A stretch of 64,000 bases of DNA, taken from assembly GCA_022826965.1 (NCBI GenBank), contig JAJDTU010000005.1, positions 248,001 to 312,000 on the forward strand. Reading direction: 5' to 3'. This document shows positions 1 through 8,237 of this stretch, piece after piece (within the stretch, counting starts at the first letter, position 1; each line of letters begins with the position of its first letter). The notes under the pieces are model-generated. The model was not told the origin of the DNA. It worked only from the letters and a program-made list of their open reading frames with translations, and ran no database searches. Position numbers and translations under genes: made by a program. The DNA comes from Dehalococcoidia bacterium (GTDB taxonomy: Bacteria; Chloroflexota; Dehalococcoidia; Bin125).

Positions 1-16
1 CTCCAACCGGCTCGGG

Positions 17-547
17 CTAGAAGCCGAGTCCCTCTTTGCCCTGCATCGAGCGTCCGACGTTGATCTGGCCAAGGTGGTTGTTTGAATGGTTGATGATCAC
101 CTGTCCGATGATCTCCCATTTGGCCAGTTCACCCTGCGGAACGATCCGCGTGATCGAGTCGAGGTACTCCGGCGTCATGTCGGCGATGCGGGGCACAATC
201 ACGTCGGCGACGTCGTTCAGGTAGCTGGCGATAGTCGGACCGTCCGGGAAGACCCAGCTGGAAACTTCGTCGTAGCTCGTCCCGGTGCCCTGGTCGACCT
301 TGGGCAGACCCCATTCCTCGAAGAGATTCTTCGACATCCAGATCGGCTGCTCCCGCTCGAAGGCGAAGTGAATCAGATTGTCGGCGGTGCGCGCGATGTG
401 CCAGGCCTCAAATCCGATGCAGTTCTGACCGTCGTAGGTGCGGAAGTGGACCTCTTCCTGACTCAAGTCCTCCATCGATTGCGCCGTCCAGCGCAGCACG
501 CGATCGGTGAACTTCGCCAGCGCGGCGGCCAGGCTCGTGTCGGCCAT
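17..547 (-). CDS. DinB family protein
   Basis: A 176-residue protein with the look of a DinB four-helix bundle. Members are metal-binding and often act as thiol-dependent transferases or are uncharacterised. The histidines expected to bind metal are visible as 'EAWHIART' near residue 50 and 'NHSNNHLGQI' near residue 155. Length fits the family. The ATG at 547 is preceded on the minus strand by a purine-rich GGAAGGGA stretch at usable spacing. It lies 63 bp downstream of the flavin monooxygenase gene on the same strand and may share its transcript. The substrate cannot be read from sequence. Confidence 0.8.
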   Translation of the reverse strand: MADTSLAAALAKFTDRVLRWTAQSMEDLSQEEVHFRTYDGQNCIGFEAWHIARTADNLIHFAFEREQPIWMSKNLFEEWGLPKVDQGTGTSYDEVSSWVFPDGPTIASYLNDVADVIVPRIADMTPEYLDSITRIVPQGELAKWEIIGQVIINHSNNHLGQINVGRSMQGKEGLGF

Positions 548-610
548 TGGTCATCCCTTCCAATCTCGTCGTGAAATCCGACGTCGGGTTGTTCGATTCC
601 TCAGTGAACG

Positions 611-1618
611 TTACCCGACAAGCCGGGAAAGAGCGTCCGCCCAGACCTGATCATCCTCGCTGTCGACCGAGACCTGGTGCAGATCAACGCCGAACGACGA
701 TTGCTCGTCCAGGTAGTCGGCGCAATCGTCCAACGAACCGCGCATCGAGAACCGCGGAGCGATCTCCATCGCAATCTCGGTCGCCGCGCCAACGCCGTCC
801 GACTGCCACGCTTCACGCATCGCCGCGACCTCTTCCGCAAAACCCTGGCGCTCAAACTGGCGGAAGTAGCCCGGACCGTTGCGCACCGCGAAGAAGGCGA
901 GCCCCTGGGCGAATCCGCGGTCGATCTCAGCCTGCCTGGACGCATCGGGCAGCAAGGTCGCCGAACCGGGGGACCGCACCTCAACCACATCCGCCGAACG
1001 ACCGGCATCGACCGACCACTGTTTCACCTGCCCGACCGAGTCCGCCACGCGGTCGTTGGGTATCCACGTGGGCATCCAGCCGTCGGCCAACTCGGCAGTC
1101 ATTCGTACTGAGGTTGGATTCAGCGTGGCGAGGTGAATCGGCGGCGTCGACTGGACAGGAACCATGCCGCTGACCAGCGCTCGCTCGACGCTGATCGTCG
1201 GGCCGTCGTAGCTGAATCGCTCGCGCGACCAGTAGAGCCGGATCAACTCGATGGTCTCCCGAATCCGAGCGAAGGGACGCTCGAACGTGACGCCGTGAAA
1301 TCGCTCGATCGCGCCCGGCGCGCTGGCGCCCAGTCCGACCACGACGCGACCGCCCGACAGCTGGTCGATGGTGCCGAAACTCTGAGTCAGCGTCGCCGGT
1401 GTCCGCGAAAAGACGTTCACGATCGAAGACGCGATGCGCACATTGGACGTCTCGTGGGCCAGCAGCGCCATGCCGGTGAACGCGTCGTGACCGTAGCCCT
1501 CGAGCACGCTGATCGTGTCGATCCCGATGTCATCCGCCAATCGCGCGCGGGCGAGGAATGTATCGACGAAATCAGGATTCCAGGGCAGGTTGACTGAGAT
1601 TCGGCGTTTCGCTGTCAT
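611..1618 (-). CDS. LLM-class flavin-dependent oxidoreductase
   Basis: Luciferase-like monooxygenase of about 335 residues, the bacterial luciferase/F420 TIM-barrel family. Such enzymes use reduced FMN or F420 to oxygenate or dehydrogenate organic substrates. Typical features are the N-terminal beta strand 'RISVNLPW', 'ISVLEGYGHDAFTGMALLA', 'ASSIVNVFSRTPATLTQ' and 'GRVVVGLGASAPGAIE'. I chose the ATG at 1618 over an upstream start because it overlaps the stop of the upstream methyltransferase gene as ATGA, indicating translational coupling. The start 'MTAKRRISVNLPW' also matches the family's N-terminus. Substrate is unknown; F420 versus FMN use cannot be decided from the sequence. Confidence 0.88.
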   Translation of the reverse strand: MTAKRRISVNLPWNPDFVDTFLARARLADDIGIDTISVLEGYGHDAFTGMALLAHETSNVRIASSIVNVFSRTPATLTQSFGTIDQLSGGRVVVGLGASAPGAIERFHGVTFERPFARIRETIELIRLYWSRERFSYDGPTISVERALVSGMVPVQSTPPIHLATLNPTSVRMTAELADGWMPTWIPNDRVADSVGQVKQWSVDAGRSADVVEVRSPGSATLLPDASRQAEIDRGFAQGLAFFAVRNGPGYFRQFERQGFAEEVAAMREAWQSDGVGAATEIAMEIAPRFSMRGSLDDCADYLDEQSSFGVDLHQVSVDSEDDQVWADALSRLVG

Positions 1619-2433
1619 ACCCAGGGATCTCCTTCGCGTACGGTCGCCGACAACAACCAGATCCGCACGGCGCAACGCACCTTGCCGTCCGCGTCAACGA
1701 CCCGATCATCTTCGCTCATATCGCGACCAATCGAGTCCATAACTCGCTCCCGGCCTTGGGGGAGAAATCCGAACAGCTTCAGCATTCGCCACCACGCGTC
1801 GAAGTCGTCCCACCAGAACTCACGCTCGATCTCCTCGATCGTGACATCGTCCAAACGCCGATCCTCGACCTCGCAGAGCAACGCCAACCGCACCGCTTCA
1901 CGCGGGTCGTACTGCAGCTCCACCTCCGGCCATGCCACCCCGCGCCGCTCCAACAGACCCAGCAGCCTCGTGCCGGGACCGCCGAAGAACGGCGAACCGA
2001 TAACCGTCGCCGCAACCCGCCCGCCCAGCCGGGTCAGCCGCGTCGCCTCCTTCAGCAACTGTTGCGGCCGGTCGGCGTAAGGCAAGACCAGGCCCAGCCC
2101 AACCGCATCGGCCGAGCGATTGCGCAAGCCGTTGGCCGCCGCATCTTCCTGAACGAACCGCGGCTGGATTGGCGAAAGACGAAACCGCTCGCGCGCCAAC
2201 TCGAGCTGGACGCGCGAGAGGTCAATCCCGACTGCGCTGCCCTGCCCCAGTCTGGGTTCAGCCTGAGCCATCAGGGCCCCGGCTCCGCAGCCCAGGTCGA
2301 CGAAGTCATCGCCGGAAGTCAGATTGAGGCGCTCGACCAACTCGGCGGCCGCAAGGTTGATCAACTCCAAGGCGGAGGACTCGTAGCCCCGACCGCTCGC
2401 GTCAAATGTGCCGGCGATATCCTCGTTGCGCAT
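1615..2433 (-). CDS. class I SAM-dependent methyltransferase
   Basis: About 272 residues with a Rossmann-type methyltransferase core. Motif I is 'VDLGCGAGALMAQAE', the acidic end of strand 2 is 'AVGIDLSRVQL', and the post-motif region is 'ADAVGLGLVLPYADRPQQLL'. A longer reading frame extends upstream, but the ATG at 2433 begins 'MRNEDIAGTFD', just before the family core, and leaves 41 bp to the divergent gene at 2475. Its stop overlaps the start of the flavin monooxygenase gene (ATGA), so the two are probably co-translated. Acceptor substrate unknown. A tryptophan-rich C-terminal part ('EFWWDDFDAWWRM') may form the substrate site. Confidence 0.85.
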   Translation of the reverse strand: MRNEDIAGTFDASGRGYESSALELINLAAAELVERLNLTSGDDFVDLGCGAGALMAQAEPRLGQGSAVGIDLSRVQLELARERFRLSPIQPRFVQEDAAANGLRNRSADAVGLGLVLPYADRPQQLLKEATRLTRLGGRVAATVIGSPFFGGPGTRLLGLLERRGVAWPEVELQYDPREAVRLALLCEVEDRRLDDVTIEEIEREFWWDDFDAWWRMLKLFGFLPQGRERVMDSIGRDMSEDDRVVDADGKVRCAVRIWLLSATVREGDPWV

Positions 2434-2474
2434 TCCCGCCGTCTCCCCCCGAGCCACCGCAAACGAGCTCGCCG

Positions 2475-3212
2475 ATGTCTCACGATACCCCGCTGGTGAT
2501 CGCTCACCGGACAACAATGGGTCACGCGCCCGAGAACACGCTGGCCGGTATCCGCCGAGCGTTGGACATGGGCTGCGACGGCGTCGAGATCGATGTCCGC
2601 CTCTGCGCCGACGGTGTGCCCGTGCTGATTCACGACGATCAACTCGAGCGCACCACCGACGCCATCGGGCGGATCGCGGATACGACCTTGAGTGACCTCC
2701 GGCAGTTCGACGCCGGTGACGGCGAACGCATCCCGACCCTGCGCGACGCGCTCTCCCTCGTTGATGGCCGATTGCTCTTCGTCGTCGAGCTCAAAGTGAC
2801 GCCGGGCGATGATATCGCCGCACTCGCCGACGCAGTCCTCGCCGAGATCGAACGGGCCGACGCCTTGCCCTGGAGCTGGCTCTGGAGTTTCGATTCCGAG
2901 ACCATAATCGAGCTGGCAAAGCGCGCGCCTCACCGGAGTCGAGTCTCCCACCTCTGCCTCTCGCCGACCCCCGATATCTGGCAAATCGCCGCGAAGCACG
3001 GTCTGGACGGGATTTCGATGCACGCCTCAGGGTTGACGGAGGGGAATGTCGCCGCCTGCCGGGCGCACGGCCTGGCGGCGTTCGTCTGGACGGTCAACGA
3101 ACCGGCAGACATCCAGCGCTGCATAGAGTTGGGCGCCACTGGGATCGTGGGTGACTACCCGGAGCGCATCCAGTCAGCGCTCCGCCGCGAGGGCGACGGA
3201 AGCAGCGGCTAG
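2475..3212 (+). CDS. glycerophosphodiester phosphodiesterase
   Basis: GDPD-family TIM barrel of 245 residues that hydrolyses glycerophosphodiesters to sn-glycerol-3-phosphate and an alcohol, supplying carbon and phosphate. Conserved catalytic elements are visible: 'VIAHRTTMGHAPENTLAG' (catalytic His and metal Glu), 'DGVEIDVRLCADGVPVLIHD' (metal-binding EID and second catalytic HD) and 'VVELK'. There is no signal peptide, so a cytoplasmic UgpQ-type role fits better than periplasmic GlpQ. The ATG at 2475 is chosen because it starts just before the first barrel strand. The 3' end overlaps the convergent STAS gene by 4 bp. Confidence 0.92.
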   Translation: MSHDTPLVIAHRTTMGHAPENTLAGIRRALDMGCDGVEIDVRLCADGVPVLIHDDQLERTTDAIGRIADTTLSDLRQFDAGDGERIPTLRDALSLVDGRLLFVVELKVTPGDDIAALADAVLAEIERADALPWSWLWSFDSETIIELAKRAPHRSRVSHLCLSPTPDIWQIAAKHGLDGISMHASGLTEGNVAACRAHGLAAFVWTVNEPADIQRCIELGATGIVGDYPERIQSALRREGDGSSG

Positions 3213-3544
3213 AACGCCTCCAGAGCAGTGTCGCGATCTCCGTGGATCGAGATGATCTCGGCGAATCCCGAGTACTTGAACACATCGAGCACTGGCTCGC
3301 GCACACCGCACAGGACCAGCTTGCCGGCCGCTTTCTCGGCCCGCCTCGACGTCATCAACAGCACCCGCAGGCCCGCCGACGAAATGTAGTCCACCGCCTC
3401 GCAGCTCATCAGAATCTTGCTCTGACCATTGTCGATTCGCGCGATCAGGTCTTCTTCGTAGGCCTTCGCCGTGGCGCCGTCAATCCTGCCCGTCGGCATC
3501 AGGACGAGGACGTCGTCGTCCATTTCGGCTTGCATGTCCACCAT
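3209..3544 (-). CDS. STAS-domain anti-sigma factor antagonist
   Basis: A 111-residue single STAS domain, the size of SpoIIAA/RsbV-type anti-anti-sigma factors, which bind anti-sigma kinases and are switched by serine phosphorylation. The signature near the phospho-site is 'CEAVDYISSAGLRVLL', with the candidate serines in 'ISSAG'. N-terminal strand 'DDVLVLMPTGRIDGATA' is also typical. The ATG at 3544 gives 'MVDMQAEM'; a second in-frame ATG at 3535 is also possible. No partner kinase or sigma factor lies nearby. Its stop shares the 4-bp CTAG with the convergent phosphodiesterase stop. Confidence 0.88.
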   Translation of the reverse strand: MVDMQAEMDDDVLVLMPTGRIDGATAKAYEEDLIARIDNGQSKILMSCEAVDYISSAGLRVLLMTSRRAEKAAGKLVLCGVREPVLDVFKYSGFAEIISIHGDRDTALEAF

Positions 3545-3673
3545 GGTTCCAGTCCTCCCGGCTCGCTGTCTCGTGCGTGGTCTGCTGCAGCATAGGTAAA
3601 TCATGAGGTCGTCACGACGACATCACGAATACATCACGCGCTATCTGCACCCCGAGGCGCCCCGCTTACCTGC

Positions 3674-3679
3674 TATGCT
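3674..3679 (+). promoter_or_regulatory. possible extended -10 promoter for the tRNA cluster
   Basis: The sequence TGCTATGCT at 3671-3679 resembles an extended -10 element (TGnTATnnT), placed 12 bases before the 5' end of tRNA-Trp. No convincing -35 hexamer is present at the usual distance. Weak evidence, from sequence only. Confidence 0.3.
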
Positions 3680-3691
3680 CGTTCCCTACGG

Positions 3692-3768
3692 AGGGGTGTA
3701 GCTCAGTTTGGCAGAGCAACGGTCTCCAAAACCGTAGGTCGCGGGTTCGAGTCCTGCCACCCCTGCCA
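3692..3768 (+). tRNA. tRNA-Trp (anticodon CCA)
   Basis: Cloverleaf read directly. The acceptor AGGGGTG (3692-3698) pairs with CACCCCT (3758-3764). The anticodon stem ACGGT/ACCGT encloses loop CTCCAAA with anticodon CCA at 3726-3728. The T-loop GTTCGA is present. Discriminator G and an encoded 3' CCA (3766-3768) follow. First gene of a four-tRNA cluster. Confidence 0.97.
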
Positions 3769-3786
3769 GAGCATCCAACCTTCTTT

Positions 3787-3874
3787 GCCGAGGTGGTGGA
3801 ACTGGTAGACACGCAGCGTTGAGGGCGCTGTGCTCATTGCGAGCGTAAGAGTTCGAGTCTCTTCCTCGGCACCA
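3787..3874 (+). tRNA. tRNA-Leu (anticodon GAG)
   Basis: Acceptor GCCGAGG (3787-3793) pairs with CCTCGGC (3864-3870). The anticodon arm CAGCG-TTGAGGG-CGCTG gives GAG. A long variable arm, typical of class II tRNA-Leu, is present. Discriminator A and encoded CCA complete it. Confidence 0.97.
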
Positions 3875-3933
3875 ACCTGCGGACACCGCCGTCCCGCCAC
3901 ACATCCATCGGACGGCTACAATGTCCTCGACGA

Positions 3934-4008
3934 GCGGAAGTGGCGCAGCGGTAGCGCGTCTCCTTGCCAAGGAGAAGGTCGAGGGTTCGAATCCCTTCTT
4001 CCGCTCCA
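3934..4008 (+). tRNA. tRNA-Gly (anticodon GCC)
   Basis: Acceptor GCGGAAG (3934-3940) pairs with CTTCCGC (3998-4004). The anticodon arm TCTCC-TTGCCAA-GGAGA gives GCC. T-loop GTTCGAA, discriminator T and encoded CCA (4006-4008) are present. Confidence 0.97.
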
Positions 4009-4043
4009 GTACATCTCACCTGTGCACGCGTATCTGCGCAAAG

Positions 4044-4117
<74 letters not shown>

Positions 4118-4140
4118 ACCCCCTCCTCTGACACACTCCA

Positions 4141-4728
4141 GTGCCTGCCTACGACCCGCAAACGGCGCTCATCGTCGTCGATGTCCAGAACGACTTCGCC
4201 CATCCCAACGGCTCACTCTTCGTCTCGGGCGCAGACACCGTCATCTCCAACGCCAACGCAGAAATCGCTAGCGCGAGCAGGGCCGGCGCCGTCGTCGTCT
4301 ACACGCAGGACTGGCATCCACCCGACACGCCGCACTTCGCGAAAGACGGCGGCATCTGGCCAGTCCACTGCGTCGGCGGAACCTGGGGCGCGCAATTCCA
4401 CGCCGAACTGACCGCAGACGCCGGACCGACCGTGCGCAAGGGCGTTGACGGCAACGACGGCTACTCGGGCTTCACCACTCGCGATCCGCATAGCGGCGAC
4501 CAACATCCGACCGAACTCGAAGAGCTCCTCCTGGATGCGGAGATCGAGCGCTGCGTCGTCGTCGGACTGGCCACCGACTACTGCGTCAAGGAGACCGTGC
4601 TTGATGCCTGCCGCCTCGGCTTCGAGGTGCTGGTGCCGCGGATCGGCGTGGCCGCGGTGAACCTCGAGCCCGGCGACGGCGACGCCGCGTTGACCGCCAT
4701 GGCTGAGTCTGGCGCGCTGATCGAATAG
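4141..4728 (+). CDS. pncA: nicotinamidase
   Basis: Isochorismatase-fold hydrolase of 195 residues that converts nicotinamide to nicotinate and ammonia in NAD salvage. The catalytic triad is visible: Asp14 in 'VVDVQNDF', Lys100 in 'VRKGVDGND' and nucleophile Cys148 in 'ATDYCVKETVLDA'. Metal ligands are in 'YTQDWHPPDTPHF'. 'WPVHCVGGTWGAQF' is the usual nicotinamidase segment. The start is GTG at 4141, only 23 bp after tRNA-Cys and without a clear ribosome-binding site. It is followed 10 bp later by nicotinate phosphoribosyltransferase, so product and next enzyme are co-encoded (Preiss-Handler route). Confidence 0.93.
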   Translation: MPAYDPQTALIVVDVQNDFAHPNGSLFVSGADTVISNANAEIASASRAGAVVVYTQDWHPPDTPHFAKDGGIWPVHCVGGTWGAQFHAELTADAGPTVRKGVDGNDGYSGFTTRDPHSGDQHPTELEELLLDAEIERCVVVGLATDYCVKETVLDACRLGFEVLVPRIGVAAVNLEPGDGDAALTAMAESGALIE

Positions 4729-4738
4729 CGTTCGATCA

Positions 4739-5986
4739 GTGACCACGCCCTCCGCCCTCTTCGTCGACCTCTACGAACTCACAATGGCGCAGCTCTACTA
4801 CGAGCGCGGCATGACCGGCGAAGCCGTGTTCGAGCTCACCGTCCGCAAACTGCCGAAAAACTGGGACTACCTGATCGCCGCCGGCCTTGAGCGCGCGCTC
4901 AACTTCCTCGAGGCGCTGCAGTTCACCGAAGACGATCTGGATTTCATCCACTCGCTCCCACAGTTCGATCGCAGCTTCATCGACCGATTGCGCGATCTGC
5001 GCTTCAGCGGTGATGTCTGGGCGCCTCCCGAAGGCACGGTCGTCTATCCCGACGAGCCGCTCGTGCAGGTCATCGCACCGCTGCCCGAGGCGCAAATCGT
5101 CGAAACCGCGATCATCAATCAGGTCGCATACCCGACTCTGGTCGCCAGCAAGGCCGCACGCGCGGTCGACGCCGCCGCAGGGCGTCCGGTCATCGAATTC
5201 GGCGGCCGACGAGCACACGGTTCGGAGGCGGCGATCGAAGCGTCGCGAGCCACCTGGATCGCCGGATTCGAGGCGACCTCGTCCGTCGAGGCGGGCCATC
5301 GATACGGCATCCCGACGACCGGAACCATGGCGCACAGCTTCGTCCTCGCAGAAGGCGACGAGGCCACCGCCTTCGATGCGTTCGTTACCCGCTATCCGGC
5401 AACCACCCTGCTGGTCGACACGTTCGATACCCGGGACGGTCTGATCAACGCCATCAGAACCGCGAAGCAACACGGCGATGGTTCCCTCGCGGCGATCCGT
5501 ATCGATTCCGGGGACTTCCGCGATGAAGCCTGGCAGGCTCGCATCATGCTCGATTCAGCCGGCCTGTCAGACGTGCGCATCGTCGCCAGCGGCGGACTCG
5601 ACGAACATCAGATCGCGGAGCTAATCGCCTCGAACGCCCCGATCGACGTCTACGCCTGCGGCACCAACATCGTCGCCCCGCCAGATGCAGCAACGTTGGA
5701 CAGCGCCTACAAGATGGTCGAATACGAGGGCAGACCCGTAGCAAAGCGCTCGCCCGGCAAACCCAGCATCGGACACCGCAAGCAAGTCTGGCGACTCGCC
5801 GACCACGACCTGATTACAAAATTCGATCGCCCAGTGCCCGGCGAAGCCGAGCCGCTCCTGCGCCATGTCATTCGGGCCGGAGCACGGACCTCCGATGGTC
5901 GCGAATCGCTCCCCCAGATCCGCGCCCGCGCCGCTGTCGGACGCATCTCTCGCCGCGTGGAACTGGATCCTTCGCTGATAGACTAA
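4739..5986 (+). CDS. pncB: nicotinate phosphoribosyltransferase
   Basis: 415 residues; joins nicotinate and PRPP to make nicotinate mononucleotide, the committed step of NAD salvage. Family features include 'LFVDLYELTMAQLYYERGM', 'FELTVRKLPKNWDYLIAAGLE', 'EFGGRRAHG' and 'GIPTTGTMAHSFVLA' with the catalytic histidine region. A phosphoribosyl-binding 'IRIDSGDFRDEAWQAR' and 'IVASGGLDE' follow. The GTG start at 4739 lies 10 bp after the pncA stop, forming a two-gene operon. The Shine-Dalgarno match is poor, as for pncA. Confidence 0.94.
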   Translation: MTTPSALFVDLYELTMAQLYYERGMTGEAVFELTVRKLPKNWDYLIAAGLERALNFLEALQFTEDDLDFIHSLPQFDRSFIDRLRDLRFSGDVWAPPEGTVVYPDEPLVQVIAPLPEAQIVETAIINQVAYPTLVASKAARAVDAAAGRPVIEFGGRRAHGSEAAIEASRATWIAGFEATSSVEAGHRYGIPTTGTMAHSFVLAEGDEATAFDAFVTRYPATTLLVDTFDTRDGLINAIRTAKQHGDGSLAAIRIDSGDFRDEAWQARIMLDSAGLSDVRIVASGGLDEHQIAELIASNAPIDVYACGTNIVAPPDAATLDSAYKMVEYEGRPVAKRSPGKPSIGHRKQVWRLADHDLITKFDRPVPGEAEPLLRHVIRAGARTSDGRESLPQIRARAAVGRISRRVELDPSLID

Positions 5987-6017
5987 AAGCTGACAAACAT
6001 AGTTGGAGTACTACGGT

Positions 6018-7796
6018 ATGGCCGCTAACAGAACAGACACGCCGGGCGTCGTGATCCCCATCTGGGACGACGAACTCGACGACTTCCAGACCGAAGCGAC
6101 CGCGTTCCGCGAGCAACAGCGCGACGAGGTCGAGTTCATGCTCTATCGACTGCGCCAGGGCGTCTACGGCCAGCGCCAGCCCGATGTGCACATGAACCGG
6201 ATCAAGCTGCCCATGGGCGGCGTCACCTCCGATCAGCTCGACGGCCTCGCGGAGATCTGCGAGACCTTCGCCCCCCTGCGTAAGGGCCACATCACCACCC
6301 GCCAGAACATTCAGGTCCACTTCGTCCCGCTCGACCAGATGCCCGACATGCTCCGCGTGCTCGGCAAGGTCGGACTCTCCTCCCGCGAAGCCTGCGGCAA
6401 CACCGTCCGCAACGTCACCGCCGATCCCTGGGCCGGCATCTCCGAGGACGAGGTCTTCGACCCCACGCCCTACGCCGGCGCATTTGTCCGCTACTGGGTG
6501 CGCAACTCGATCACCCAGCTCCTGCCCCGCAAGTTCAAGGTCTACTTCACCGGCCGCGAGGCCGACTCCGCCATCGCCGCGATCCACGACCTTGCATTCT
6601 TCTCGCAGGTCCGCGTGATCGACGGCGAGGAAGTGCGCGGGTTCCGCGTGATGGTCGGCGGCGGGCTCTCGACCATGCCCAAGGAAGCCGTCACCCTGAC
6701 CGAGTTCGTCCCGACGTCCGAGTTCCTCACCCTCTCCGAGGCCGTAATCCGAATCTTCAACGCCGCCGACGAGTTGCGCAAGAACATCCTCAAGGCACGC
6801 CTCAAGTTCCTCGTCCACCGCGTCGGCGAGGAAGCCTTCCGCGGAATGGTCGACGAAGAGCTCAAGAAAGGCTGGTCGGCCGAGACGCCGCCGCTCGAGG
6901 AACTGCTCTACATCGACGACGAAGAGTCCGACGCCCGCGACATCGCGGTCGAGCTCCCGTCCCCCAACGGCGATGCCGCTCGCTTCGAACGCTTCCTCGC
7001 CACCAACGTCCGATCGCAGGTGCAGCCCGGCTACTCCGCGGTCGAAGCCTCAATCGACCAGGGCGACCTGACACCGGAGCAGTTCCGCCGCTTGGCCCAG
7101 ATCCTCCGCAAGTACGGACGCGAACGCGCCCGCACGACCCCGCAGCAGAACGTCGTCCTTCGCTGGATTCCCAACGAGGCCGTCTACGCGGTCTGGAAGG
7201 AACTCGACGAGCTCGGCATGGGCGCCCCCGACGCTCAGGAAATCGAGGACGTCGTTTCCTGCCCCGGTACCGATAGCTGCAAGCTCGGCATCACCTCGTC
7301 CATGGGCCTCAACCGGGCCGTCCAGGAGCGCGTCCGCGAGATGGACATCGACGACCCGGTCACCCGTAAGATGCGCATCCACATGAGCGGCTGCCCCAAC
7401 AGTTGCGGTCAGCACCACATCGCCGATATCGGCTTCCACGGCGCCGCCATCAAGGTCGGAAACCGCCAGATTCCCGCCTACCACATGTTCGTCGCCGGCA
7501 CCTACCGCACTGAGGAGATGCGGCTGGGCACGCTCGTGCCCAAGGTCCGCATCCCGGCCAAGCGCGTCCCCGACGCCGTCGAGCGCGTGATCGACCTCTA
7601 TCACTCAGACCGCGAAGACGCTCAGGAGCTGTTCAGCAATTGGGTCGACCGAGTCGGTCTGAGTCCTATCCAGGAAACCCTCACCGATCTCACCCTCCCG
7701 CCCGAGTTCTCCGCCGACACCCTCCCCATGTTCATCGACTGGGACCGCCAGGACATCTACATCCTCCAGCGCGGCGAAGGCGAGTGCGCCGTCTGA
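6018..7796 (+). CDS. ferredoxin-dependent nitrite/sulfite reductase (siroheme)
   Basis: About 592 residues, a duplicated ferredoxin-like/4Fe-4S-siroheme reductase that performs six-electron reduction of nitrite to ammonia or sulfite to sulfide. The cluster and siroheme ligands are Cys415 and Cys421 ('CPGTDSC') and Cys459 and Cys463 ('CPNSC'). The substrate-site motif 'HITTRQNIQVHFVPL' lies in the N-terminal half. The ATG at 6018 follows GGAG at 6005-6008; the in-frame codon at 6003 has no ribosome-binding site. I cannot decide nitrite versus sulfite from sequence alone. No cysteine-biosynthesis or nitrate-uptake gene lies adjacent. A REP-like hairpin follows its stop. Confidence 0.9.
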   Translation: MAANRTDTPGVVIPIWDDELDDFQTEATAFREQQRDEVEFMLYRLRQGVYGQRQPDVHMNRIKLPMGGVTSDQLDGLAEICETFAPLRKGHITTRQNIQVHFVPLDQMPDMLRVLGKVGLSSREACGNTVRNVTADPWAGISEDEVFDPTPYAGAFVRYWVRNSITQLLPRKFKVYFTGREADSAIAAIHDLAFFSQVRVIDGEEVRGFRVMVGGGLSTMPKEAVTLTEFVPTSEFLTLSEAVIRIFNAADELRKNILKARLKFLVHRVGEEAFRGMVDEELKKGWSAETPPLEELLYIDDEESDARDIAVELPSPNGDAARFERFLATNVRSQVQPGYSAVEASIDQGDLTPEQFRRLAQILRKYGRERARTTPQQNVVLRWIPNEAVYAVWKELDELGMGAPDAQEIEDVVSCPGTDSCKLGITSSMGLNRAVQERVREMDIDDPVTRKMRIHMSGCPNSCGQHHIADIGFHGAAIKVGNRQIPAYHMFVAGTYRTEEMRLGTLVPKVRIPAKRVPDAVERVIDLYHSDREDAQELFSNWVDRVGLSPIQETLTDLTLPPEFSADTLPMFIDWDRQDIYILQRGEGECAV

Positions 7797-7819
7797 TCCC
7801 CCGCTCCCCGGGATCCCCT

Positions 7820-7862
7820 CTCCCCCCGCTTTGCGGGGGGAGATGCCGAAGGCAGAGGGGGG
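7820..7862 (+). repeat. REP-like palindromic element, copy 1
   Basis: A 43-bp element in the 3' flank of the reductase gene. A perfect 10-bp hairpin, CTCCCCCCGC / GCGGGGGGAG with loop TTT, is followed by a conserved tail ATGCCGAAGGCAGAGGGGGG. An otherwise identical copy lies at 60036-60078 and differs only in the three loop bases. The hairpin may also stop transcription or protect the mRNA 3' end. Confidence 0.85.
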
Positions 7863-8126
7863 CTCCTCGCCCCTGCACCGTTATCAACGCGACCACGATC
7901 TGTTGCCCAGGCAACGCCGCCCCTTTGTGTCGCACACATGTGCTGATACGATGACGCTCCTCAATCGTAGACAACCGCTCGAAAGCGACAGCCCGTGACC
8001 CTATCCCCCCACCCGACCACAGACGCACAACACCCAACCATGACCAACCAGGATCGGCCAACGTCCGCACCAAATCGAACCCAGTCGAACAAAGCCGAAC
8101 AGGATGCGACTGCAGGTACCCGAACG

Positions 8127-8226
8127 AAACCTGAAAAAACCTGAAAGTCCGAATGCACGATCATCAGCAACACGCTGGAGATCGACGGCCCTCCCGTCCG
8201 AAAAAAAATTCGGCGAAAACCTGAAA
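8127..8226 (+). promoter_or_regulatory. three copies of AAACCTGAAA upstream of the TrmH gene
   Basis: The 440-bp gap between the reductase and the TrmH-like gene holds no convincing gene. After the REP-like element, it contains three exact copies of the 10-mer AAACCTGAAA at 8127-8136, 8137-8146 and 8217-8226, the last ending 11 bp before the TTG start at 8238. Starts are spaced 10 and 80 bp apart, close to whole helical turns. This looks like an iterated protein-binding site, but no binding protein is known. The region also carries several CGAAC pentamers and an A-tract (8201-8208). Confidence 0.5.
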
Positions 8227-8237
8227 CGGCCGCGTGA

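Noticed and set aside
4736-5473. Long open frame opposite pncB
   Set aside because: Antisense to a clear nicotinate phosphoribosyltransferase; high GC makes long open frames on both strands, and its translation shows no domain.
7820-7862. CRISPR repeat
   Set aside because: Only two distant copies exist in the window, with no spacers or cas genes.
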